11,093 nucleotides of DNA from NCBI GenBank assembly GCA_019313105.1, contig JAFDBW010000278.1, positions 1-11,093 of the forward strand. Direction: 5' to 3'. Below, piece by piece: positions 1-6,144 of the stretch (its first letter is position 1; each line of letters begins with the position of its first letter). The DNA comes from Deltaproteobacteria bacterium (lineage in GTDB: Bacteria; Desulfobacterota; Desulfuromonadia; Desulfuromonadales; BM103). Under the pieces are notes generated by a model, which was not told where the DNA came from, searched no databases, and was given only the letters and a program-made list of their open reading frames with translations. The position numbers and the translations under genes are program-made.

Positions 1-32
1 AAAGAAGTTTTTATCATCAAGTGATACATTAG

Positions 33-245
33 TTATGACCTTTCAAGATCTTGTTTTTCATTGTTTAAATGAATAATGTTTTCGTCTGAAAGCGCGTCTT
101 GAGGCTTCCCGGCAATTCGGTACGACTCGTCCGCCCACCGGCCAAGGTCAACCAGGCGGCAACGCTCGGAACAGAATGGCCGGTCAGGGTTGTCTTGCCA
201 TGAAACCGGTTTTTTGCATAGCGGGCATTTGATTTCGGTTTTCAT
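33..245 (-). CDS. yacG: YacG-family zinc-binding protein (DNA gyrase inhibitor)
   Basis: This 70-residue protein has the four-cysteine zinc site that defines YacG: CPLC at residues 7-10 and CSERC at 25-29, followed by the family signature RLVDLGRWADESYRI. In Escherichia coli YacG binds GyrB and inhibits DNA gyrase; that function is known for the family and is inferred here. Length is normal, with a short acidic tail. The ATG is preceded by GGAG at good spacing (revcomp of about 246-258). It is the last gene on this side of the window, 73 bp downstream of the DUF924 gene and probably on the same minus-strand transcript. In many proteobacteria yacG sits beside coaE; coaE is not visible here, so the setting is different. 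No terminator can be seen in the 32 bases left before the window edge. Confidence 0.93.
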   Translation of the reverse strand: MKTEIKCPLCKKPVSWQDNPDRPFCSERCRLVDLGRWADESYRIAGKPQDALSDENIIHLNNEKQDLERS

Positions 246-318
246 TTATATAGCTCCGGCTTGTAAATTAACACGGCGGAATTCATTGGAGCAACAACCT
301 ACAGCATATCTCTTACTG

Positions 319-855
319 TCAAAATCCTGATCCGGGCTGTTTGAGGAACTCGACTTCCTCCGGAGTGGACTCTCTGCCAAGGACAGCGTTCCGGTGGGGA
401 TATCGACCGAACTTCCCAATAATATCTCTATGTCTGACTTCATATTCGTAACTACCCTCAATGCCATTATTTTTAAACAGCTGCAGAGCAACATCGTGAA
501 CCACCAGGGACTCACTGTGCATATAAGGCATGTAGAGGAAATTTCTTTCGATCTGAGTCAACTGTCTGTCTGCACCGATTGATACGGCTTCCTGGGCGAG
601 GGCCAGAGCCAGAGAATCAAAAACAAAGGACATTTGCGAGCCCCGGAACATATTTCTCGAGAATTGGTCCAGGATAATGATTTCAGCCAACCGGCCCTGC
701 GCTATCGCCCTCCAGGGATAGAGCTCGCAGCGGGTGGCTTTGCCATGCAGCTCTGAAAAACGATCGATTATCAAACGATCCAATGCCTTGTCTTTAACCC
801 ACCACTGCTTCGGCTCAAGCTCTTTGAACCAGAACTTTAATACGTCCGCATACAT
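319..855 (-). CDS. DUF924 family protein
   Basis: A complete 178-residue DUF924 protein. Family hallmarks are the N-terminal FWF and W-W region (residues 8-19), the central block LDQFSRNMFRG (62-72) and the C-terminal block RYPHRNAVLGRESTPEE (151-167). The family has an all-helical, TPR-like fold and no established biochemical activity, so no function is assigned. There is no signal peptide or membrane segment, so it should be cytoplasmic. The start is well supported: ATG with a strong GGAG Shine-Dalgarno about 6 nt upstream. A 30-codon open frame upstream ends in TAATG, its stop overlapping this ATG, which could allow translational coupling. The gene lies between chrA and yacG on the same strand. 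Confidence 0.9.
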   Translation of the reverse strand: MYADVLKFWFKELEPKQWWVKDKALDRLIIDRFSELHGKATRCELYPWRAIAQGRLAEIIILDQFSRNMFRGSQMSFVFDSLALALAQEAVSIGADRQLTQIERNFLYMPYMHSESLVVHDVALQLFKNNGIEGSYEYEVRHRDIIGKFGRYPHRNAVLGRESTPEEVEFLKQPGSGF

Positions 856-947
856 TATCTACTCCTCGCTGCCAACCGGGTGGTGATGCCAGTATGCTCC
901 TGAACGGCCTGCATTACAATATCACCAAAGTTTTTGACCCGATTCAT
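855..947 (-). CDS. Possible 30-residue small ORF overlapping the DUF924 start
   Basis: A short open frame between the chromate transporter and the DUF924 gene, starting MNRVKNFGDIVMQ and ending in basic residues. Its TAA stop shares one base with the DUF924 ATG (TAATG), a geometry typical of translationally coupled genes. Against it: the first ATG has no clear ribosome binding site, although an internal ATG (codon 12) has a GGTGAT sequence about 8 nt upstream; the frame is short enough to arise by chance; and I recognise no family. It could also simply be leader sequence for the DUF924 gene, since it contains that gene's GGAG site. Confidence 0.22.
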   Translation of the reverse strand: MNRVKNFGDIVMQAVQEHTGITTRLAARSR

Positions 948-960
948 CAAGTTGTCGACG

Positions 961-2184
961 CTAGAAGAAAAAGGCAACCAGGATACTGGCAAATATGCAC
1001 CAAAACACCACAACAAGGGCAGACATCCTCCATACTGACAGAAGAACCAATCCGATCAGGGCAATCACTATGTCACTCCCCGCATGAACAGCGCTGACCC
1101 AGATCGGATCGTATAGAGCTGCAGCAAGGATCCCGACTACTGAGGCATTAATTCCTGCTAACAAGCGCCCTGCTGCAGGATGTGAAGCCAACGTATGCCA
1201 AAGCGGCAAGATAGAAGACACAAGCAGAAAACCAGGCAGGAAAATGCCCATCAAGGCGACTCCGGCGCCAAGGATCCCGCCACTATTTCCAGGCAGATGA
1301 GAACCGAGATAGGCGGAGAGGCTGAACATGGGTCCTGGAACAGCCTGTGCGGCCCCGTAGCCCGCCATAAAGTCGTCTTTAGCCAGCCATCCGGGGTCAA
1401 CCAGAGCATACTCAAGAAAAGGCAACACAACGTGACCACCGCCGAAGACCAGTGCCCCGGCACGGTAAAATGCTTCAAAAGCGGCGAGGAGGGTAATGCT
1501 GCCATGCGCAAACAGGGGCAGACACACCAGCAAAAGTACAAAAATGGCCAACAGAGACCACCCGGTTTTTCGGCCATAATCTACCGGCAAAGCGCTTTCA
1601 GGAATATCATTCACATCATCAAGCAAGATCAGCCCCAGAAACGCCCCCATGAGGATGATGGCAATCTGCAGCCATACACCATCGACGACAACTATCAGGA
1701 TAGCGGCTAAAACAGCAATGACTCTGCGGCCCGTATCCGTACAGAGTTTTCTGGCCATCCCCAGGAGACCGTGCGCAACCACAACCAATGCAACCAGCTT
1801 GAGGCCATGAATAACAGCACTCCCTATTGGGCCGGAAAGTTGGGGAGCAATCTGAGCGAACCAGAACAAGAGAAGTGCAGAGGGCAAAGTGAACGCAGCA
1901 AAGGCAACCAGAGCGCCGGCCCATCCTCCTCTCAACAGACCAAGGCAGAAACCAAGCTGACTGCTTGCCGGGCCTGGCAGGAACTGGCAAATTGCCAATA
2001 GTTGAGCAAACTGGCCGTCGCTGACCCATTGTCGCTTTTGAACAAATTCGTTGCGGAAATAACCAAGATGCGCGATCGGCCCACCAAAAGACGTTAAGCC
2101 GAGCTTCAGGAAAGCAGTCAAGACTTCCAAGGTATTTTGATGGTGACCGGTCGTTCGGTCCGGTTTGAGTTGTTGCGATTCCAT
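961..2184 (-). CDS. chrA: Chromate transporter ChrA (long-chain, two-domain CHR family)
   Basis: A 407-residue inner-membrane protein of the chromate ion transporter (CHR) family, which exports chromate. It has the duplicated architecture of long-chain ChrA. The N-terminal half carries SFGGPIAHLGYFR (residues 32-44) and LPGPASSQLG (69-78). The C-terminal half repeats the pattern with VFGGGHVVLP (246-255) and AVPGPMFSLS (281-290). Both halves are rich in hydrophobic segments, about ten to twelve in all. Length matches the family. The chosen ATG has only a weak ribosome site (AAAG about 7 nt upstream), but the next ATG lies far inside the first domain. An intrinsic terminator for the gene upstream ends only 17 nt before the start, so the position of the chrA promoter is unclear. 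No chrB regulator is visible. Some CHR proteins may transport other anions, so the substrate is inferred. Confidence 0.92.
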   Translation of the reverse strand: MESQQLKPDRTTGHHQNTLEVLTAFLKLGLTSFGGPIAHLGYFRNEFVQKRQWVSDGQFAQLLAICQFLPGPASSQLGFCLGLLRGGWAGALVAFAAFTLPSALLLFWFAQIAPQLSGPIGSAVIHGLKLVALVVVAHGLLGMARKLCTDTGRRVIAVLAAILIVVVDGVWLQIAIILMGAFLGLILLDDVNDIPESALPVDYGRKTGWSLLAIFVLLLVCLPLFAHGSITLLAAFEAFYRAGALVFGGGHVVLPFLEYALVDPGWLAKDDFMAGYGAAQAVPGPMFSLSAYLGSHLPGNSGGILGAGVALMGIFLPGFLLVSSILPLWHTLASHPAAGRLLAGINASVVGILAAALYDPIWVSAVHAGSDIVIALIGLVLLSVWRMSALVVVFWCIFASILVAFFF

Positions 2185-2201
2185 GCAGTAACTTTATTCA
2201 A

Positions 2202-2223
2202 TAAAAAAGCACCGGGATGGTGC
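2202..2223 (-). terminator. Intrinsic terminator downstream of the small lipoprotein gene
   Basis: Read on the minus strand, GCACC (2223-2219) pairs with GGTGC (2213-2209) around a 5-nt loop, directly followed by six T and a further T-rich stretch. It sits 37 bp after the stop of the 44-residue ORF and only 17 bp ahead of the chrA start, so it could also act as an attenuator in a chrA leader. Confidence 0.6.
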
Positions 2224-2259
2224 CATTGCACTTCAGGTTTTAGACCTTACGTGAATCGA

Positions 2260-2394
2260 TCAAAACGGCTGTATGAAAATTATCCGGCTATCTGAACTGT
2301 TGTTATTGGCATCAACATCCAACCCGTCCCTTGGTTTGGCGGTACAGGCAGAGGTCAGCAACAGGATCATTGCGTACAGGAAAAATCTGGACAT
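2260..2394 (-). CDS. Candidate 44-residue lipoprotein
   Basis: A short minus-strand gene encoding 44 residues. The N-terminus MSRFFLYAMILLLTSAC is a type II signal sequence: basic residue at 3, hydrophobic core at 4-14, and a lipobox-like LTSAC with the acceptor cysteine at residue 17. The mature part would be only 28 residues, polar and Asp/Asn/Ser-rich, ending in a hydrophobic IIFIQPF. A purine-rich GAGTGAGAG lies just upstream of the ATG. A promoter-like sequence lies about 20-50 nt upstream and an intrinsic terminator 37 nt after the stop, so it looks like a self-contained transcription unit. The residue at position -3 of the lipobox is Thr rather than the usual Leu. I recognise no family. 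A plus-strand open frame overlaps it but has no comparable support. Confidence 0.5.
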   Translation of the reverse strand: MSRFFLYAMILLLTSACTAKPRDGLDVDANNNSSDSRIIFIQPF

Positions 2395-2420
2395 GACTCT
2401 CACTCACTTCATAGTCACAA

Positions 2421-2448
2421 ATTCTACAAACTTATCAGGATGGCGCAA
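2421..2448 (-). promoter_or_regulatory. Possible sigma70 promoter of the small lipoprotein gene
   Basis: On the minus strand a TTGCGC -35 (2448-2443) and TAGAAT -10 (2426-2421) are separated by 16 bp. The -10 matches consensus at five of six bases; the -35 only at three. Transcription would start near 2415, giving a leader of about 20 nt. Prediction by eye only. Confidence 0.35.
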
Positions 2449-2464
2449 CATTTATCGTGTTTTC

Positions 2465-2499
2465 AAAAAAAAGGAGGCTGGACTACACATATCCGCCTC
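2465..2499 (-). terminator. Intrinsic terminator insulating the lipoprotein gene
   Basis: On the minus strand GAGGC (2499-2495) and GCCTC (2478-2474) pair, continued after one bulged base by GGA/TCC, with a 9-nt loop; CTTTTTTTT follows. It lies just upstream of the lipoprotein promoter candidate. Which minus-strand transcript it ends is unknown, because no convincing gene lies between it and the aminotransferase terminator at 3031-3067. Confidence 0.55.
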
Positions 2500-2630
2500 A
2501 GATTGCAGAAAATTCCGCACGTGATGCGGATCTTGTTATTTATTTGCTTTCTATGAAGCCTAATTCATCTGTTGCTACTGTTGCTTTTTTTGAAAGACAA
2601 ATCCGGCGGATTGCGTCACGCCAGACTCCA

Positions 2631-2658
2631 TACTTTTGTCCATGCGGCGACAAAAGTA
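2631..2658. repeat. Perfect 10-bp inverted repeat, 8-nt spacer
   Basis: TACTTTTGTC at 2631-2640 is exactly mirrored by GACAAAAGTA at 2649-2658 around an 8-nt spacer. No T-run follows, so it does not look like a terminator. It is the core of the block that resembles a dispersed repeat. Confidence 0.65.
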
Positions 2659-2984
2659 AGCAAAAACGTTCTTTCTCCTTGTGGGGGGCATCTCCTTTGC
2701 CGGTTTTCTGAGAGATCCAATAACGACAGAGCATAATAAGCCGGCCTGTTACAGGGGGACTTCCCTTTAATTTGACCTACAAAGAAAAAGCTTAAAGACA
2801 ATGACACTGTTGCAATCCTCCACAAAAGAAGAGACTCTCAAAATCTTCGGGGCCTGTGGGTGAAATGTGGACATTTAGTCGTACCGTCTTGACTGAGTTG
2901 ATGCGGCCGCCTAGACGCACCAGACATGCCCCGCGCAGCGCAAGCCCTTTTCTGTTTACTTTTTAAGATTAAGGCGCAGTCGAT

Positions 2985-2998
2985 GGGGGGCGCCCCCC
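2985..2998. repeat. 14-bp perfect G/C palindrome
   Basis: Six G, then CG, then six C form a perfect palindrome. On the plus strand it is followed by a T-rich stretch (GGGTTTTGCTTTTG), but the stem has almost no natural loop and no plus-strand gene ends upstream, so a terminator role is doubtful. Confidence 0.5.
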
Positions 2999-3030
2999 GG
3001 GTTTTGCTTTTGTCTTTGAATTCCTGAGCA

Positions 3031-3067
3031 CAATAAAAAAGGGCAACAGATGCTTCATCTGTTGCCC
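3031..3067 (-). terminator. Strong intrinsic terminator after the aminotransferase gene
   Basis: A perfect 12-bp stem (3067-3056 with 3052-3041) closes a 3-nt loop and is followed on the minus strand by six T and ATTG. It begins 87 bp after the aminotransferase stop codon and should end that transcript efficiently. Confidence 0.88.
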
Positions 3068-3153
3068 ACTCTATCATGAAGTCAGTCTGGACTTTATCAG
3101 CAGACTGCAGCTGAACTTCATAGACCAACCGCACACTAATGAAAACGGAAAGG

Positions 3154-4344
3154 TTATAGAACTTCTTTAAGCGCTTCGCAGAGTCTGTCCATATTGTCCT
3201 GCGTCAAACCAGCAACGTTGATACGACCGGAGTCGACGATATAGATAGAGTACTTCTCGCGTAGTTCTGCAACCTGCTCCTTGGTCAGTCGGGTAACACT
3301 GAACATGCCACACTGCTCTATGATCGGTGAGAAGTCCTGCTTAAGGCCCTTCTCCTTGAGGGTCTTGACCAGCAAATGGCGCATCTCGTTGATCCGGTTG
3401 CGGATATCGGCGACTTCCTCGATCCACTGAGCCCTGAGCTGTTTGTCACTCAATACGGTGGCTACGATCTGACCGCCGTGAGAGGGAGGGTTCGAATAGT
3501 TGTAGCGGATGCGCAGCTTGACCTGGCTCATGACTGTGGCAGCCTGCTCAGCGTTGTCGGCAACCACTGTCAGGGCGCCGGTTCTTTCACGGTAGAGGCC
3601 AAAGTTTTTCGAGAAACTCGAACAGATAAGCATCTGCTTGACCTTTTTGGTCAGTTCAAGCAATCCGGCGCGATCTTCCTCGATGCCGACAGCCAAACCC
3701 TGGTAGGCGAAATCAACCAGTGGCAGAACGTCCTGCGAGGCAAGCAGATCACCGATCTTGGCCCACTGTTCCGGTGTCGGGTCGATACCCGTCGGGTTGT
3801 GACAACAGCCGTGCAGAAGAATAATGTCACCTTTCGGGATCGTCTTGATCGAGGCACACATGGCGTCGAAATCAAGCCCGTTGGTCATGGGGTCACGATA
3901 ATCGTACTTTTTACAGTTGAGACCGGCCGCCGTGAAGATCGTATTATGATTGGCCCAAGTCGGATTGCTCAGCCAGATATTGGCGCCGGGATGCAGAGTG
4001 TGCAGATAGTCGCCGGCCACCCGCAATGCTCCGGTGCCGCCAGGACATTGAGCCGTTGCGGCACGCTTGCTGGCGATGATTTCATGCCCTTCACCAAACA
4101 ACAACTCCTGAACCTGTGCGCAGTAGACCGGTTCACCTGTCATCGGCAGGTACCCTTTGGAGTTTTCCTGTTCAAGGATGCGTTTTTCAGCCTCTTTCAC
4201 CGACGCAAGGACCGGGGTCTTGCCATGCGCGTCTTGATAGACGCCAACGGTAAGATTGATCTTGTCGGGGTTGGGGTCCGCTTTGAACATCTCGGTCAAG
4301 CCGAGAATTGGATCAGGAGGAGCGATTTGAACATTTTCGAACAT
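3154..4344 (-). CDS. Class I aspartate/aromatic-amino-acid aminotransferase
   Basis: A complete 396-residue PLP-dependent aminotransferase of the AspC/TyrB type, which moves amino groups between aspartate or aromatic amino acids and 2-oxoglutarate in the cytoplasm. Landmarks match E. coli AspC in position: CHNPTG with Asn183, VDFAYQG with Asp211 and Tyr214, the PLP-binding Lys246 in CSSFSKNFG, Arg254 in YRERTG, and Arg374 in SGRINVAG, which binds the substrate alpha-carboxylate. The start MFENVQIAPPDPILGL is the canonical family N-terminus, with AAAGG upstream. Aspartate versus aromatic preference (aspC or tyrB) cannot be decided by eye, so no symbol is given. The gene appears monocistronic: it has promoter candidates upstream and a strong terminator downstream. 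A long open frame on the opposite strand is a shadow of its codon use. Confidence 0.95.
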   Translation of the reverse strand: MFENVQIAPPDPILGLTEMFKADPNPDKINLTVGVYQDAHGKTPVLASVKEAEKRILEQENSKGYLPMTGEPVYCAQVQELLFGEGHEIIASKRAATAQCPGGTGALRVAGDYLHTLHPGANIWLSNPTWANHNTIFTAAGLNCKKYDYRDPMTNGLDFDAMCASIKTIPKGDIILLHGCCHNPTGIDPTPEQWAKIGDLLASQDVLPLVDFAYQGLAVGIEEDRAGLLELTKKVKQMLICSSFSKNFGLYRERTGALTVVADNAEQAATVMSQVKLRIRYNYSNPPSHGGQIVATVLSDKQLRAQWIEEVADIRNRINEMRHLLVKTLKEKGLKQDFSPIIEQCGMFSVTRLTKEQVAELREKYSIYIVDSGRINVAGLTQDNMDRLCEALKEVL

Positions 4345-4368
4345 TGCGGATAACCTTTCTCGATATAG

Positions 4369-4399
4369 AGTATAGAACGATTAAAAAAACGATTCACAA
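4369..4399 (-). promoter_or_regulatory. Possible promoter of the aminotransferase gene (proximal)
   Basis: A TATACT -10 (4374-4369, five of six consensus bases) lies 25 nt ahead of the ATG, with TTGTGA (4399-4394) as a possible -35 at a long 19-bp spacing. A T-run separates them. Confidence 0.35.
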
Positions 4400-4457
4400 G
4401 TTTATTATGTTGTCGACAAAACCGCGGGCCCGGCTTAATAAGAGGCAAATTCAGCTT

Positions 4458-4486
4458 CTTCTACCTTAAGCGAGTGGCCAAGTCAA
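4458..4486 (-). promoter_or_regulatory. Possible promoter of the aminotransferase gene (distal)
   Basis: TTGACT (4486-4481) and TAGAAG (4463-4458) with an ideal 17-bp spacer. Transcription would start about 107 nt ahead of the aminotransferase ATG. The 10-bp palindrome TTGTCGACAA at 4410-4419 would then lie in the leader, between this candidate and the proximal one. Confidence 0.35.
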
Positions 4487-4515
4487 ACCTAAAACCTCGC
4501 AGCAGCATAAGCACA

Positions 4516-4543
4516 GAAAAAGGCTAGGCTAAGTAGCCTAACC
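4516..4543 (-). terminator. Intrinsic terminator of the tRNA-Gly gene
   Basis: On the minus strand GGTTAGGCTA (4543-4534) pairs with TAGCCTAGCC (4531-4522), with one G-U pair, around a 2-nt centre that would open to a slightly larger loop; TTTTT follows at 4521-4517. It starts 11 nt after the encoded CCA end. Confidence 0.8.
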
Positions 4544-4554
4544 TTGGTTATTTC

Positions 4555-4629
<75 letters not shown>

Positions 4630-4641
4630 GAATGAAGCATG

Positions 4642-4671
4642 ATTATAGGGCCCGGAAAATTGCCTTGTCAA
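4642..4671 (-). promoter_or_regulatory. Near-consensus sigma70 promoter of tRNA-Gly
   Basis: Minus strand TTGACA (4671-4666) and TATAAT (4647-4642), both perfect matches, separated by 18 bp. Transcription should start near 4635, about 6 nt before the tRNA. The -35 box overlaps the TGA stop codon of the nucleotidyltransferase gene. The stretch between -10 and start is not GC-rich, unlike strongly stringent-controlled promoters. Confidence 0.85.
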
Positions 4672-5981
4672 TCGATATTCCTGCAATGATGCACGAGATA
4701 ATCCCGGGCACTCTCTGCGCTATCAACCAGACCCGAGATCTCAGCGTTTCTGAGAAGACGCAAGACGCGTGACATTCCCGGGCCGGGCGGCAGACCGAGT
4801 TCATGCTGCAACCAGTGACCATCGACCAGTTCTTCAGGCGGTTGATCGTCAAGCGTATCAACAACCGGCACCCAATTGCAGATCAATTCGCTGTTGTAGT
4901 CAGCTCGCAAGGCGCCGATTGCGGCAAGCGCCAGGAGCCATAGCCTTGGTTCGATGCGATAAGCGTGCGCCCACCAGGCAAACGCGCGCGGCCCGGTGCT
5001 GATGTGATCCAACTCTCTAAGCGTCCTTTCATCAGTCCTGGCAAGGGCATTCACACAGGCCTTCGCCTTGCGGCTCAGAAGCCACTCCTCGGCAAGTCGA
5101 CCGGGCAAATCACCGTCCAACTGAGCGAGCAGAATCACCCAGAGCAAAAGCGTTTCGCAACTGAGGCCTTGTTCTATTTCTCGCGCCAACCAATCCCTGA
5201 CCACCGGCTGTTTCAGTGACAAATGACACCAGCAGTTTCTGACCACAGCCAGCGATTCGGCCAGTGCCCCAGATCGGCCTGAAAAAACATTGCCAAACAG
5301 GTAGTTCCCGACCAGGCTCTCGGCAAATAATTGCAGGCCTCTCGCGGCATCTTCACAGGCCAGGGTCTTCCAAACTTCCTGACGGATCCGCTCTGGTGCG
5401 ACGCGATAGAGCTCTGTCACCTGATCCTGCATACAACCAAGCGTGTCCTCTTGTATCTGAAGGTCAAGAGCCGTTGCATGTCGAATGCCTTTGACCATCC
5501 GCAGTGGGTCATTGGTGAAGGCATCTTTGGAAACCATCTGCAGCAAGTCATTCTGCAAATCTTCCAAACCACCGGCAGGGTCAATAAGAGGCGTTGTCGT
5601 AAAATCTGCCGACAAGCAGAGCGCGATCGCGTTGATCGTGAAATCACGATCAAGCAGATCGAGTTCAAGCGAAGACGCCCGGAATAAAGCAAAATCAAAG
5701 ACGGGGTAGATTTCGCCATTTTTGAAGACAACCCGGCTCTGATTGCGCTCTTCATCAAGCCAGAACCAATGTCCGCCATGTGCCTTGGCAAATGACCTTG
5801 CCAGAGCTGTTGGGTCTTCAGGAAAGATCAAGTCGACATCATGGACCGGAACGCCAATCAGGGCATCTCGAACCGCCCCTCCCACAACATAAACCTCTCT
5901 GCCATGACAGAAGGCCATCAGTCTTTCGAAGAGCGGCAAGCCTTTCAGACCGGCCGCGAGGTTGTCTTTGTCAATATACAT
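4668..5981 (-). CDS. tRNA nucleotidyltransferase (CCA-adding / poly(A) polymerase family, class II)
   Basis: A complete 437-residue class II nucleotidyltransferase, which adds or repairs the 3' CCA end of tRNA. The head domain has VVGGAVRDALIG (residues 32-43), the metal-binding pair Asp48 and Asp50 in HDVDLIF, VFDFALFR (94-101), DRDFTINAIA (111-120) and DPAGGLEDL (134-142). The neck has NDPLRMVKGIRH (157-168) and APERIRQEVWKTL (195-207). The C-terminus has the GLPPGPGMSRVLRLL block typical of the tRNA-binding tail. I see no HD phosphohydrolase motif. The ATG has GGGGA about 8 nt upstream. Some bacteria split the work between CC-adding and A-adding enzymes, and some relatives are poly(A) polymerases; sequence reading alone cannot decide which this is. 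The neighbouring tRNA gene already encodes CCA, so this enzyme would act there in repair. Confidence 0.92.
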   Translation of the reverse strand: MYIDKDNLAAGLKGLPLFERLMAFCHGREVYVVGGAVRDALIGVPVHDVDLIFPEDPTALARSFAKAHGGHWFWLDEERNQSRVVFKNGEIYPVFDFALFRASSLELDLLDRDFTINAIALCLSADFTTTPLIDPAGGLEDLQNDLLQMVSKDAFTNDPLRMVKGIRHATALDLQIQEDTLGCMQDQVTELYRVAPERIRQEVWKTLACEDAARGLQLFAESLVGNYLFGNVFSGRSGALAESLAVVRNCWCHLSLKQPVVRDWLAREIEQGLSCETLLLWVILLAQLDGDLPGRLAEEWLLSRKAKACVNALARTDERTLRELDHISTGPRAFAWWAHAYRIEPRLWLLALAAIGALRADYNSELICNWVPVVDTLDDQPPEELVDGHWLQHELGLPPGPGMSRVLRLLRNAEISGLVDSAESARDYLVHHCRNID

Positions 5982-6059
5982 GAGAGCATCCCCATATCAT
6001 CTCGTCTCCTCCGAAAAGCATAGAGTCATTCGTGGCGCTGCGCAACTGCTAACAGGATT

Positions 6060-6065
6060 ATTATA
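6060..6065 (-). promoter_or_regulatory. Possible -10 box of the nucleotidyltransferase gene
   Basis: A perfect TATAAT on the minus strand, about 80 nt ahead of the nucleotidyltransferase ATG. At 17-bp spacing the -35 would be ATTTCC, a poor match, so the promoter would be weak or activator-dependent. The adjoining 12-bp palindrome lies between the two boxes. Confidence 0.3.
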
Positions 6066-6076
6066 AGGTCGACCTT
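6065..6076. repeat. 12-bp perfect palindrome, possible operator
   Basis: AAGGTCGACCTT is perfectly self-complementary and lies in the divergent gap between the nucleotidyltransferase and AEC permease genes, where a repressor could control either side. It overlaps the last base of the TATAAT candidate. No regulator gene is nearby, so an operator role is a guess. Confidence 0.35.
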
Positions 6077-6144
6077 GCATGGGGAAATGAATAAGATGGG
6101 TAGCCGAAGCATCACAACCCAACTGCAGGCTGGCAGCGAAGACC

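Larger units (their letters stand above)
2500..3030. other. Gene-poor intergenic block with inverted repeats, possible dispersed-repeat DNA
   Basis: I find no convincing gene here. Short open frames exist on both strands but lack ribosome sites and recognisable motifs. The block contains several perfect inverted repeats: TCCGCA/TGCGGA (2514-2530), AATCCG/CGGATT (2600-2612), TACTTTTGTC/GACAAAAGTA (2631-2658) and the palindrome GGGGGGCGCCCCCC (2985-2998), plus a NotI-type GCGGCCGC near 2903. The segment around 2540-2740 resembles, from memory, short dispersed intergenic repeats of proteobacterial genomes that are often mis-annotated as small proteins. No transposase, target-site duplication or complete mobile element is visible. 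Confidence 0.4.

Noticed and set aside
1..32. Small hairpin (TATCA/TGATA) downstream of yacG
   Set aside because: Only five A/T-rich pairs and no T-run on the minus strand; not a convincing terminator.
1195..1710. 171-codon plus-strand frame within chrA
   Set aside because: Antisense shadow of the chromate transporter; the peptide is low in hydrophobics, rich in Gln/Lys/Arg and resembles no protein.
2273..2524. 83-codon plus-strand frame with a hydrophobic start, opposite the small lipoprotein gene
   Set aside because: The minus strand offers a lipobox, promoter and terminator in register; the plus frame has none of these and runs through the terminator at 2465-2499.
2457..2734. Overlapping short frames on both strands (84 codons plus, 64 codons minus)
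   Set aside because: Neither has a ribosome site or known motif and both cross inverted repeats; they are better explained as translations of repeat-like DNA.
2838..3134. 98-codon minus-strand frame between the aminotransferase stop and the repeat-like block
   Set aside because: It reads straight through the strong intrinsic terminator at 3031-3067 and the G/C palindrome, so it is unlikely to be translated.
3376..4353. 325-codon open frame on the plus strand opposite the aminotransferase gene
   Set aside because: It is antisense to a gene with all catalytic residues intact; its translation shows no recognisable domain and it has no convincing ribosome site.
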